DNA of 64,000 nt from Teretinema zuelzerae (GCF_021021555.1 NZ_JAINWA010000001.1:496001-560000); one strand, 5' to 3'; counted from the stretch's first letter, positions 19,224 through 26,524 are shown. Notes: a model not told the origin generated them from the letters alone. Translations and numbers: made by a program.

Positions 19224-20426
19224 CTAGCCAACTAGCCCAAAGTGTCGATCGAGATCTCTGAGTTTATCACTAACATTTCCCCCTGATCGAAGCGCTTGTG
19301 AGCGAGCAGAAATATAAAGCTCCTTAGTTTCATCGTCCATGCGATACAATCCTTTGAGTCGTGGTATATCATCAGCTACTGGGTTAATTGGAGAATCACA
19401 CTCCGAACAAGAACGTGTTGCTTGTGTGATTTGCTCATGATAACCACAGACAGGGCATATATATTCTTTGAGCAGGTCCTTTTTCTCGTCCAGTGATTTC
19501 TTACTAGTGAGTAATTGTGCTTGATAGCGCTGAATATAGACCTCTCGAAAGAATACAGTAAAGAAGTACCCAGAGAAATTTTTTATTTGCTTTGAGCTCT
19601 TGAGATAGTTATAAAACCAAATCAAGTACTCTTCTCCTACTCTGAAGCGATTAAGATAATCTGCTGCTGCGGGATAAAACTCAGAATCCAAAATCAATGT
19701 TGGATCAAGATTTTGCAACGTAGTACGAATAGCAGAAGCAGTATTTTGTTTATTATTTGGTTTAAGATATGAGTTTATATCTGGTATAGGTTTCCCCGTT
19801 TGGGGAAATGGATTTCCCGTTTTGGAGAAATGCATTTCCCCGTTTGGAGAAATGGATTTCCCGTTTTGGGGAAATGCATTTCCCCGTTTGGGGAAATGGA
19901 AGGATTGGAGATTTTCAACACTAGTAGTCTCATTTTCACAAGTCAATGAAGCAGTATCGATTGATTCAGTAAAGCAAACTGGTGTTTCGCTATTTGAATA
20001 GTGCTTGAAGGAATCTTCTGTGTCATCTTTTTGAGGTGTTTCATCTATTGGTAGTGGTGTAGATGGTTTTTTTGATACTCCTAAATACTTGTCAATCCAA
20101 TACTGCTCATCTACTAAACAATACCAACAAGTCCGATCAAAACCCGTATTATTGAAATTCCCTTTAACAATCAATCCCCGCTCGCGCAGTTTATTGAGAT
20201 AGGTTTCTATTTGCTTTTTTGAGTAATAAGGAAATTGTTGTACAAATGCTTGAATACTATTATATGTGAAGTAACGGTTAACAAGAGAACCGTTAATTTC
20301 TATCAGCTTTTGATTTTTATCATTCGTCTTATTATGGAGTATCCAATAACACAAATTTTGAAAAATCGTTGCAATATTGGCATCATGGAATAATTCAGCA
20401 ACTTCAGTATCAAATGTATGTATCAT
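19224..20426 (-). CDS. Replication-initiator-like winged-helix protein with zinc ribbon
   Basis: This 400-residue protein has a winged-helix N-terminus (about residues 1-125, with YFTYNSIQAFVQQFPYYSKKQIETYL-like helices) as in plasmid and phage replication initiators. A variable central part is partly encoded by 22-bp DNA repeats. A helical region with NFSGYFFTVFFRE follows, then a C-terminal zinc ribbon (CPVCG...CSEC near residues 322-345). It lies directly upstream of the relaxase gene. I infer a replication or replisome-loading role from fold pattern, zinc ribbon and repeats; the exact family is not certain. Confidence 0.65.
   Translation of the reverse strand: MIHTFDTEVAELFHDANIATIFQNLCYWILHNKTNDKNQKLIEINGSLVNRYFTYNSIQAFVQQFPYYSKKQIETYLNKLRERGLIVKGNFNNTGFDRTCWYCLVDEQYWIDKYLGVSKKPSTPLPIDETPQKDDTEDSFKHYSNSETPVCFTESIDTASLTCENETTSVENLQSFHFPKRGNAFPQNGKSISPNGEMHFSKTGNPFPQTGKPIPDINSYLKPNNKQNTASAIRTTLQNLDPTLILDSEFYPAAADYLNRFRVGEEYLIWFYNYLKSSKQIKNFSGYFFTVFFREVYIQRYQAQLLTSKKSLDEKKDLLKEYICPVCGYHEQITQATRSCSECDSPINPVADDIPRLKGLYRMDDETKELYISARSQALRSGGNVSDKLRDLDRHFGLVG
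19791..19900. repeat. Five 22-bp iteron-like direct repeats inside the replication-like gene
   Basis: Units begin at 19791, 19813, 19835, 19857 and 19879 and are exactly 22 bp each. Each has the form TTTCCC(C)GTTT(T)GG(G/A)GAAATG(G/C)A, so each is itself nearly palindromic, and unit junctions also form dyads around TGCA. Because 22 is not a multiple of three, successive units are read in different frames. The conservation is therefore at DNA level, as expected for initiator-binding iterons of a replication origin. Confidence 0.8.
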
Positions 20427-20488
20427 TGCAATAATCCTTTAAGCCAAATTTTTGTATATCTCATAACTACGTCCTCTTTTTTGATTAT

Positions 20489-20524
20489 AAAAAAAGTGCC
20501 GGGAGGTTTCCGCATCCTCCCGGC
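20489..20524 (-). terminator. Rho-independent terminator upstream of the replication-like gene
   Basis: A 9-bp GC-rich stem (20498-20506 with 20516-20524) and 9-base loop are followed on the minus strand by seven U's (20495-20489). It would end transcripts from the tRNA-like gene and small genes at higher coordinates before the replication-relaxase operon. Confidence 0.85.
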
Positions 20525-20582
20525 CGAGCTGAACTCAAACACCGGTGCAACCGGCACGTAGTTTTTCACCCATACGGGCTAT

Positions 20583-20668
20583 AGGAAGTGATAGGAATCG
20601 AACCTATGATGCGACTGACTACAGCACGAACGCATGACATTCTGATGACCACTCATCACTACACTTCC
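20583..20668 (-). tRNA. tRNA-like gene with long variable arm, anticodon probably CAU
   Basis: The 86-nt minus-strand RNA folds as follows. A perfect 7-bp acceptor (GGAAGTG/CACTTCC) is followed by U8-A9. The D hairpin can form six pairs (TGATGA/TCATCA), and a short anticodon stem closes a 7-base loop GTCATGC (U33 then CAU). A ~20-nt variable arm and a perfect 5-bp T stem with loop TTCGATT complete it. No CCA is encoded. The weak anticodon stem, strong D stem and long variable arm with CAU make it abnormal. It could be a real element-encoded tRNA, a decayed one, or another tRNA-like RNA. Confidence 0.6.
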
Positions 20669-20675
20669 AGATGAA

Positions 20676-20879
20676 TTAAATTGCTTTTACATTATTTCGT
20701 TCGAAATCAAGACACAGTGGGCATTTCGCGGTTTCTGTTAATTCAAAAACACAATCAAGCGTGTAATCTGTTGTTTTCCCACATGCAAAATGAGTCCTTT
20801 TATAGTGAGGCGTAACCTCAGTTCGCACGACCATGTGTCGATAACGTTGTCCATAACCACGAATCCATTCTTTACTCAT
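20676..20879 (-). CDS. Small cysteine-containing protein
   Basis: This 67-residue protein has AGGAG upstream of the start. Two CxxC-like pairs (HFACGKTTDYTLDC and CPLCLDF) suggest a small zinc-binding fold. It lies between the tRNA-like gene and a thermonuclease gene. Function unknown. Confidence 0.6.
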   Translation of the reverse strand: MSKEWIRGYGQRYRHMVVRTEVTPHYKRTHFACGKTTDYTLDCVFELTETAKCPLCLDFERNNVKAI

Positions 20880-20898
20880 TTCAATACACTCCTTATAG

Positions 20899-21417
20899 TT
20901 ATCTCCAAAGACCTACCCGATTTAATCGGGTATAATCTTCTGCGTTCTGAAAATCATTCATTTTTTCTGGATCGAAAGAAAATAAATCGTAGTAATATCC
21001 ATACCCATTGAGGATGAGTTGTTCATTAATTGAAGGTGAATCGAAGGATTTATAAATATAGGCAAGAACTCTTCCATACCTATCTTTTTTGGCTGAGATA
21101 GAATCAAATACAAGTAGGACATCTCGTCTATAGATTTGATTAGTATAGGCTCGTGCTTCAGCTGCATAGTACTCAGGAGGATCTGTGAAAAGCTCCGGAG
21201 TATCGACACCAACAAGACGTACTCTTTCATTCCACTGGCACCCAGAAGGGCAATCTTCTCCAGTAAACTGCACCTGAATGGTGTCTCCATCAATAACGGC
21301 TGTTACCCTTGCTTCATACCATGTATTTGATTCAGCATGAAGTTCGACTTCACATGAAAAAAAAGTGAATGATATACATAAAAATAGAGATATATTCCTT
21401 AGTAGTTTAGAATTCAT
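20899..21417 (-). CDS. Exported thermonuclease (staphylococcal nuclease family)
   Basis: This 172-residue protein has a lipoprotein-like signal (Cys22 after FFS). The SNase domain shows VIDGDTIQV, VRLVGVDTPE and DRYGRVLAYIY, carrying the Asp/Arg/Glu catalytic positions, then NGYG. It should cleave DNA and RNA in the periplasm or at the surface. SNase-like ParB-associated nucleases (for example Nuc genes) are common on conjugative plasmids. It lies 13 bp from ssb. Confidence 0.85.
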   Translation of the reverse strand: MNSKLLRNISLFLCISFTFFSCEVELHAESNTWYEARVTAVIDGDTIQVQFTGEDCPSGCQWNERVRLVGVDTPELFTDPPEYYAAEARAYTNQIYRRDVLLVFDSISAKKDRYGRVLAYIYKSFDSPSINEQLILNGYGYYYDLFSFDPEKMNDFQNAEDYTRLNRVGLWR

Positions 21418-21430
21418 TGATTACCTTCAG

Positions 21431-21829
21431 TTAGTAAATATCCATAAGGAAAGATTCTTCTTCAGCCGGATAATCTGATGATGAAGGAGCCTCATTACTT
21501 ATTTTTGGACTAGAGAGAAGTTGAACTTCGTTTATGATTAGTTCATTACTTGAGTATTTCTTACCTTCCTGCTCCCATTGATTTTGGCGCAGTTCAGCTT
21601 CTATACCAATGAGTGCACCTTTTTTGAGATAAGGATGTAGACCTTCTGCCATTTTCCCGAACACCACTAACTTGAAAAAGTTTGCTTTTTTTGACCAGGT
21701 CTCCCCTGTTTTCTTTGAATAATTATTCGCAAGCGAGAACTCGCACAAGACTAGATTAGCGCCCTTGCGTTTCAGTTCTGCATCTCTCACTAAACGTCCC
21801 GTAAGAGACACATGGTTTAAATCGCCCAT
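21431..21829 (-). CDS. ssb: Single-stranded DNA-binding protein
   Basis: Start ATG 21829 gives MGDLNHVSLTGRLVRDAEL, the canonical SSB N-terminus; the longer open frame upstream is not coding-like. The 132-residue protein has the OB-fold FFKLVVFGKMAEGLHPYLKKG segment and an acidic C-terminal tail ending EEESFLMDIY, close to the DDIPF-type tip that recruits partners. It probably protects transferred or replicating single strands of the element. Confidence 0.9.
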   Translation of the reverse strand: MGDLNHVSLTGRLVRDAELKRKGANLVLCEFSLANNYSKKTGETWSKKANFFKLVVFGKMAEGLHPYLKKGALIGIEAELRQNQWEQEGKKYSSNELIINEVQLLSSPKISNEAPSSSDYPAEEESFLMDIY

Positions 21830-21984
21830 CTTCAAAAACCTCCGTACTGATTTACTATCTTCAAGAGAAGCTAATTCACGAACTCGTGATTCAAAGAAAC
21901 CTCCGGATGAGTGGTATACTCGAAGGCAACCAAACCGTCCCCGCGTATGTAGGGCGAAATACCAATCCCCCGGAGGGTAAAAAC

Positions 21985-22149
21985 ATGACTCAAATAATTT
22001 GATCAAAACAAATCTTAAATTTGGTGAATGCAATGGCTGAAGCAAATGGCACAACGTATGATTTAACAAAAGGAAGTCTCGAAGACCTTGCAAAGCAGAC
22101 TGTAGCTGCTGCTAAAGTCTTTCAGGACTTTCTTGAATTGAAAGACTAA
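21985..22149 (+). pseudogene. Small plus-strand ORF with in-frame TGA at codon 6
   Basis: GGAGGG lies 7 bp before ATG 21985. The frame reads five codons (MTQII), then TGA, then stays open for 48 codons to the TAA at 22147-22149. The downstream part (from ATG 22033: MAEANGTTYDLTKGSLEDLA then KQTVAAAKVFQDF) looks like a small folded protein. Options are a nonsense mutation, a 5-residue leader peptide followed by re-initiation at TTG 22021, GTG 22024 or ATG 22033, or recoding. Position between minus-strand genes is unusual. Confidence 0.5.
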
Positions 22150-22338
22150 TTAGCCTTTCACCGGCGTGCATCGTATGAGGATCGCGCCGGTTTTCGCATC
22201 GAGTGTCATTACTTTTGAAAGGCTTCCGGCCTCAATAACTGCGTACCCAGCATCACGGGCATCCTCTTCAATGGCTCGATCTACCTGGAACCCTGCGCTT
22301 TCCAGCGCCGTAATCGCTTTCATCAGTTTTGACTCCAA
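22150..22338 (-). CDS. Small hypothetical protein
   Basis: The start is TTG 22338 with AGGAGG 5 bp upstream, or ATG 22323. The 62-residue product (SAGFQVDRAIEEDARDAGYA then VIEAGSLSKVMTLDAKTG) has an alpha/beta pattern but no recognised motif. It ends exactly beside the stop of the plus-strand small ORF, giving a convergent pair. Confidence 0.6.
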   Translation of the reverse strand: MESKLMKAITALESAGFQVDRAIEEDARDAGYAVIEAGSLSKVMTLDAKTGAILIRCTPVKG

Positions 22339-22374
22339 TTTGTCCTCCTTATGGTTTTAAAAAGTGAAACTAAA

Positions 22375-22644
22375 TTATAGAAATGAAAAAGTAAGACCGT
22401 GAACACTATTTCGCATACCACGACAAACCCGAGATACTTGCGTAGGAGCTAGACCGTAACATCGTGCGGCCTCTGATATACTTTCAAAGGTCTTTCCCGT
22501 TTCATTACATATGACTGCTTTTGCCCACTGTTCGATAATTGCTCTTGTAACATTAACCTTCCATGAAGACGACAGAACTCTATTTTTCATGGCAAGAGAA
22601 ATCTTTTGTCTTGTTAAGGGTGAATGCCTTTTCCTACTATTCAT
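22375..22644 (-). CDS. Stand-alone NUMOD-type DNA-binding protein
   Basis: This 89-residue protein combines a HSPLTRQKISLAMKNR segment (NUMOD3-like helix) with a C-terminal ICNETGKTFESISEAARCYG block (NUMOD1-like helix-turn-helix). Such modules normally form the target-recognition tail of GIY-YIG or HNH homing endonucleases. Here no nuclease domain is present, so it may be a decayed endonuclease remnant or a repurposed DNA binder. It overlaps the upstream gene by 4 bp, which argues it is expressed. Confidence 0.7.
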   Translation of the reverse strand: MNSRKRHSPLTRQKISLAMKNRVLSSSWKVNVTRAIIEQWAKAVICNETGKTFESISEAARCYGLAPTQVSRVCRGMRNSVHGLTFSFL

Positions 22645-23468
22645 TCTTTCATAATCCTTTCCGCATAGATTTTTCCGTGACTAGCTTCACCTGCATTGAT
22701 TCCATTCATTTCGCCTAACTCATTAATGATTTTACGGAGTCTTTCGTTCAAAGCGGTGATTGTTTTTTCAATACGCCTCTTTTCCCTTTCTAGTTCCTCG
22801 TCTCGTGCCGTTGATTGAGATTGAGTAGTGGTTTTGATTTGAGCAATGCTTTTACCAGATTCAATTGCACCGATTACCCGTTGGTCATTTCCCTTGTTGG
22901 AAATCAGAACATGCGCTGCATCGAGTGAGAGGTTTTCAACTTTATGAGCTGGCAGTGTACTTATAGCACACATTTTCTTAACCGTTACAAGGGAGAGTTG
23001 CAGATCATGCTGGAAAATATCTTCATATCTAATCGCTTCGTTTTCACTTGTTTCGTGGATTTCCTGAAGCAATACCCCTAATCGTTGTTCAAGGAGAAGT
23101 ATTTCATGCTGTAATGCTTTAGCCTCATCTATTTTCTTCTGTATGGATGCAGATCGTATGCGTTGGTATATTCCTTTTGTTTCTGCATCATCAAGAAGCG
23201 TGTTAAAAAGAGACCAGAATGCAATATCGTGTGCGCGAGAAGAGGATGCTCCCGATTCGACACGAAGATGGTGGGCGTATTCATGTATCGCTGTATACAG
23301 AAGCTGATTATCCTGAGAAAAATTCTTGTTATGAAGAAAGATTTCTGCCGTACCAGGTTTATAAAGCCCGTTTACTTTCTTGCTTTTCTTACCAGTAAAA
23401 ATAACAGTGAAATCTCGTTTGGTATCGGCAAGTGATAGCAATATTTCTTTTACTCTCTCTTGGTTCAT
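22641..23468 (-). CDS. Zincin-like (HExxH) protein with coiled coil
   Basis: I use ATG 23468 next to GGAGG rather than GTG 23477. The protein has TAIHEYAHHLR (HExxH zinc site) and a downstream SRAHDIAFWSLF His region near residue 80, as in SprT/WLM-like or conjugation-associated metallopeptidases. Two long heptad-rich stretches follow. It sits in the plasmid-maintenance block beside parB. Substrate unknown; it could process a DNA-protein complex, but that is inference. Confidence 0.7.
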   Translation of the reverse strand: MNQERVKEILLSLADTKRDFTVIFTGKKSKKVNGLYKPGTAEIFLHNKNFSQDNQLLYTAIHEYAHHLRVESGASSSRAHDIAFWSLFNTLLDDAETKGIYQRIRSASIQKKIDEAKALQHEILLLEQRLGVLLQEIHETSENEAIRYEDIFQHDLQLSLVTVKKMCAISTLPAHKVENLSLDAAHVLISNKGNDQRVIGAIESGKSIAQIKTTTQSQSTARDEELEREKRRIEKTITALNERLRKIINELGEMNGINAGEASHGKIYAERIMKE

Positions 23469-23477
23469 TACCTCCAC

Positions 23478-23813
23478 CTACCTTTTTTGAAATGGGTCTT
23501 CTGTATTCTGCTGTACGACGGAGGCATAGAAACATTCTTCAATACAATGGAGGCTGTCCTTAACTTGCCGCATAAATCTATTAAGACTTTTTTTATCCTT
23601 GAAAAACCAAGTATCTGCATGGAGGCGATCATCAAGGACGGTACAGACAAAACCTACTCCAGTAAAAATCTGGTAAGGAGCCATCCGTGAAAGTCTTCTC
23701 TTTGAAAAGTACATCTTAGGATGCAACAAGATGGTATCGACCTGACCATAGACGAGCTTCTTATCATGAGAACGATACAGTCCGCGCGTTTCGCTCTTTT
23801 TTACGGTACTCAT
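23478..23813 (-). CDS. Hypothetical protein between parB and the zincin
   Basis: This 111-residue protein overlaps the parB stop by 4 bp and is followed closely by the zincin gene, so it belongs to the par operon. It is basic, with YRSHDKKLVYGQVDTILLHP and a C-terminal helix around FMRQVKDSLHCIEECF. No family recognised. Confidence 0.65.
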   Translation of the reverse strand: MSTVKKSETRGLYRSHDKKLVYGQVDTILLHPKMYFSKRRLSRMAPYQIFTGVGFVCTVLDDRLHADTWFFKDKKSLNRFMRQVKDSLHCIEECFYASVVQQNTEDPFQKR

Positions 23814-24553
23814 ATCCCGTACTCCTTTACATACGATGAAAGGCCTTCAATATCACCAGAGGTAAGAAATGACTGAATAGTAGTGATAATCTGTATGACT
23901 TCTTTTGAAGGCTTCTTATCCTTACTCTTCCTACCAGTCGATTCAGTCATTGTTTCCCGAACGAGGTGATACGCTTTATTAAGCGTGAGTTCACCTGACT
24001 CGATCTGTTTTTTGATTTCATCGGTAGCATATTTTTCCACCATGCGGGTCTTCTCAACCCGTGAGGTGGAAATACCCAAAACCTCTGCCGAACGTGCAGC
24101 GGATTTTCCGTCACCCGTTGCCCCACGTCCTCGTGTTTTAAGAGAATCCACTACTTTAAGCGCTCTCATAAGCTCCGCATCTGAAAGGTTGCGCCTTTCA
24201 GTTTGAAGGCTTATGGCATATTCAAGCGCATCTTCAATAGAAGAAAACTCGTGTAAGAAACATGGGATTTCGTGGAGTCCGGCACGAAGAGCGCCTTCCC
24301 GCCTATGATGTCCGTCAATAAGGATATGTTTCCCATTGAAATTCCATATATGTACCGGTTGGGAATTATCGTATCCGCCTTCCATGATTCGTTGCGTTAT
24401 TTTCTCCACGTTACCAGGAATAAGCGGAAACAGTTCCTGGAACTCCTTCTGGAGCTTAATTTCGGTAAGTGGTATAAGACGCGCCAATAGCACGCGCCCG
24501 GAATTATTAAGGTCAAGCTTTTTCTCGTCTTTCAGAATGGTTAGTGGCTTCAT
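23810..24553 (-). CDS. parB: ParB/Spo0J-family partition protein
   Basis: This 247-residue protein has the ParB N-terminal domain with DGHHRREGALRAG near residue 80 (the CTP/arginine-rich box), then QTERRNLSDAELMRALK, and a helix-turn-helix region (SAEVLGISTSRVEKTRMVEKYA). It should bind centromere-like sites and work with the adjacent ParA. The presence of partition genes suggests the element spends time as an autonomous replicon. No obvious parS cluster was found nearby. Confidence 0.9.
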   Translation of the reverse strand: MKPLTILKDEKKLDLNNSGRVLLARLIPLTEIKLQKEFQELFPLIPGNVEKITQRIMEGGYDNSQPVHIWNFNGKHILIDGHHRREGALRAGLHEIPCFLHEFSSIEDALEYAISLQTERRNLSDAELMRALKVVDSLKTRGRGATGDGKSAARSAEVLGISTSRVEKTRMVEKYATDEIKKQIESGELTLNKAYHLVRETMTESTGRKSKDKKPSKEVIQIITTIQSFLTSGDIEGLSSYVKEYGI

Positions 24554-24567
24554 TTCCTTTTCCTTCT

Positions 24568-25329
24568 TTAGAAAGCAACCGGTTCGCTTACCGGCTCTCC
24601 GGTGATTATTTCGACTAACGAAGCGACACCGTCAAAAATCTTTTCGCTTGTTTTACGGGTAATCTTCTGATCCCGGTCAATGCGGTTTGTTACCGCAGAT
24701 GTTTTAGGCAGATAAATGTTAAGGCACTGGGTGAAGGTCTTTTTATAGAGTGATATGTACTGATAATGGGATGAGTTTTTATTTTGGGCGTATTGATTAA
24801 CACCATTGAAAAAAAGACCCCAGGAAGACATTTTCTCGGCTTCCACAATCTTACTTTGCAAAGTAAGACATGAAATCATGTCGAACTGGCACAATAGTAC
24901 CGGAGTTAAAATCAGGTCAGACGCATAGATTGCGTTATTGATCGTGGAATTAAATCCCTGGGACGTATCAAGGAGAATGTAGTCATAGAGAGATAGTTCT
25001 TTATGTTCCATTTCCACAAGACGAGAAAGAACCAGATCATCCTTCAATACCAGGTGTTCAATGTCACTGTTTGAAGGAATTAACTCTATATTCTCATTTT
25101 GGGTGGATACGATATTATCTGTAAGGCGACCAGTCTTTACGGCCTGAGAAAACCCTTTCCCCCGCAACCCGGCTTTGCTTTCAAGATAATGCAATGTCGT
25201 TGAATTGCTGTAGTCGGTATCAATTACCAATACCGACTTGCCGACAGCAGCCAGGTAATTTGCGATTAAAATGGTGGAGGAAGATTTCCCAACTCCACCT
25301 TTGGTTGATACAAAAGATACGATTTTCAT
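24568..25329 (-). CDS. parA: ParA-family partition ATPase
   Basis: ATG 25329 has AAAGGAG 9 bp upstream; the open frame to 25368 is an over-extension. The 253-residue protein begins MKIVSFVSTKGGVGKSSST, a deviant Walker A, followed by VIDTDYSNSTT and DYILLDTSQGF. ParA forms ATP-dependent gradients on the nucleoid to segregate ParB-bound DNA. It is 14 bp upstream of parB. Confidence 0.92.
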   Translation of the reverse strand: MKIVSFVSTKGGVGKSSSTILIANYLAAVGKSVLVIDTDYSNSTTLHYLESKAGLRGKGFSQAVKTGRLTDNIVSTQNENIELIPSNSDIEHLVLKDDLVLSRLVEMEHKELSLYDYILLDTSQGFNSTINNAIYASDLILTPVLLCQFDMISCLTLQSKIVEAEKMSSWGLFFNGVNQYAQNKNSSHYQYISLYKKTFTQCLNIYLPKTSAVTNRIDRDQKITRKTSEKIFDGVASLVEIITGEPVSEPVAF

Positions 25330-25395
25330 ACTTGAGCTCTCCTTTAGTACGGTTTCAACTAGTCTCATAACATGGAATAGTTAATTATTTGTATA

Positions 25396-25485
25396 TGGCA
25401 GAAAGGGGAGTCGAACCCCAATAGAGTAAAAACTTGGAGTGGAGAGCTCCTGACTCTTTTTACTCCCGGAATACCATCCGCTGCC
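25396..25485 (-). tRNA. Degenerate tRNA-like gene
   Basis: On the minus strand, TATAAT lies just before GGCAGCG. The 90-nt RNA ends with a T-arm (GGGG-TTCGACT-CCCC) and CTGCCA, and five acceptor pairs form. A D-like hairpin (CGGA-TGGTAT-TCCG) is present. The middle, however, folds as a 9-bp stem (GAGTAAAAA with TTTTTACTC) around a 24-nt insert rather than a standard anticodon and variable arm. It may be an unusual element-encoded tRNA, a decayed one or a tRNA mimic. Confidence 0.5.
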
Positions 25486-25486
25486 A

Positions 25487-25719
25487 AGAATTATATTTAA
25501 GTATAGCTTCGCCGGAACAAGCTTCTCTCCAAAGCTTGAACTTCATCAATGGCACTTTACTCGCCATTCTTAGCCTCCCAGCCGAAACATGGTGAAGCAA
25601 GGCCGGTTGCGTACCCGGCGCCGTACCTAAGGTTGGTAGGCCGCTTTCATAACAAGTTGAAGAACTTATCTTCTTTCAGTAATCCACTGCTTTTTTTTAT
25701 CCCGAGGAAGGCTTTGTTA
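25487..25719 (-). other. Gene-free structured stretch upstream of the second tRNA-like gene
   Basis: About 230 bp lie without a convincing ORF. On the minus strand there are several inverted repeats, including CAAGCTT with AAGCTTG (25521-25541 area) and a GC-rich pair around 25605-25645. A TATAAT lies immediately before the tRNA-like 5' end. It may be a leader RNA, part of a longer structured transcript, or a site for partition proteins. Confidence 0.4.
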
Positions 25720-26013
25720 TTAAAAGCTGTCTGCGTAATTAATCTGGAAAGAACGTGCTTCGGTTCGCCCTTCTTCATATCCAGAAAACCATGCATCTAA
25801 CTGACAAGATCCCTTTGAGAAAGGAGGTTTAATTAATTGATCTTTGTATTTCACTTGGAGAAGTGTGTTAAAGGCAGCTGCATGGAATCCATCTTTATAT
25901 TCCCGGCTTCGAGGATCTCGAGGTTTGGTAAAAGAATTAGTTAACAAGTCAGAAGCTATATTCTTTGCAAGAGTAGGATTAAACCGTATGTCTTTTGGAT
26001 TTACATGTTCCAT
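25720..26013 (-). CDS. Hypothetical protein
   Basis: This 97-residue protein (MEHVNPKDIRFNPTLAKNIA...) has AGGGAG upstream of the start. It ends with GYEEGRTEARSFQ, a pattern seen in small element-encoded proteins with repeated short helices. No domain recognised. It lies between the excisionase-side small genes and the structured stretch before parA. Confidence 0.6.
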   Translation of the reverse strand: MEHVNPKDIRFNPTLAKNIASDLLTNSFTKPRDPRSREYKDGFHAAAFNTLLQVKYKDQLIKPPFSKGSCQLDAWFSGYEEGRTEARSFQINYADSF

Positions 26014-26096
26014 CGTATAACTCCCTTATATTTTCTTGTCTGCATTTAATTTGTTTCTTTCTATTAACTACACTCTTTCATTACTTCTGGGACTTA

Positions 26097-26282
26097 CTAA
26101 TCTTTATGCGTAATTTTCATTGCCTCAGCTGTCTGTATTTCAGTTTTCGATACACGTCCAGAATGAAAGGTTAAAATCAGAGAACAGGTCCCAAACTCAA
26201 TGTCAGCACTTTTCTTTTTTAATTGGGAAAGACATGAAGCGATTAATTCATAATTCTCTTGAAGGTATTTTTCATTTAGCAT
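26097..26282 (-). CDS. Small DUF2292-like protein
   Basis: This 61-residue protein ends in a strand-turn-strand pattern (FGTCSLILTFHSGRVSKTEI), which resembles the short DUF2292 proteins (basic regulators near mobile-element control genes). It overlaps the excisionase-like gene by 7 bp, so the two are co-translated. Confidence 0.6.
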   Translation of the reverse strand: MLNEKYLQENYELIASCLSQLKKKSADIEFGTCSLILTFHSGRVSKTEIQTAEAMKITHKD

Positions 26283-26512
26283 AAAACAGACTCCCCTACC
26301 CGTACGGAATTTTGTGTTTTAACTTTTCCAGGAATTCTGTATTTCTCGATTTCTTTATCCAACTCAGCCTTTTCAAACATCACTTGATTTCCAAAAAGTT
26401 TGACCCTAGGAAGCTCTGAGTGACGATCAAGCGTTGCGATACTGATATTGAGATACTTAGCTGCCTGTTTACGAGTAAGCAAAGGCGACTCAATTTCAAT
26501 TTTCATTTTCAT
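26276..26512 (-). CDS. Excisionase-like helix-turn-helix protein
   Basis: This 78-residue protein has the Xis/AlpA-type motif LLTRKQAAKYLNISIATLDR then a wing (ELPRVKLFGNQVMFEKAELD). It is probably a recombination directionality factor or a small activator of the minus-strand operon. Its ribosome site (AAGGAG) directly follows the U-tract of a terminator, so translation depends on read-through of that terminator. Confidence 0.8.
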   Translation of the reverse strand: MKMKIEIESPLLTRKQAAKYLNISIATLDRHSELPRVKLFGNQVMFEKAELDKEIEKYRIPGKVKTQNSVRVGESVLC

Positions 26513-26524
26513 TACTTGCTCCTT

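Noticed and set aside
19791-19900. CRISPR array
   Set aside because: Units are contiguous 22-bp repeats with no spacers, and they lie inside a coding sequence.
25396-25485. tmRNA
   Set aside because: The T-arm and acceptor end fit, but the RNA is only 90 nt with a D-like hairpin and no tag-coding region.
25549-25800. 83-codon plus-strand frame
   Set aside because: Runs through a hairpin-rich region and overlaps the end of a better-supported minus-strand gene; no ribosome site.
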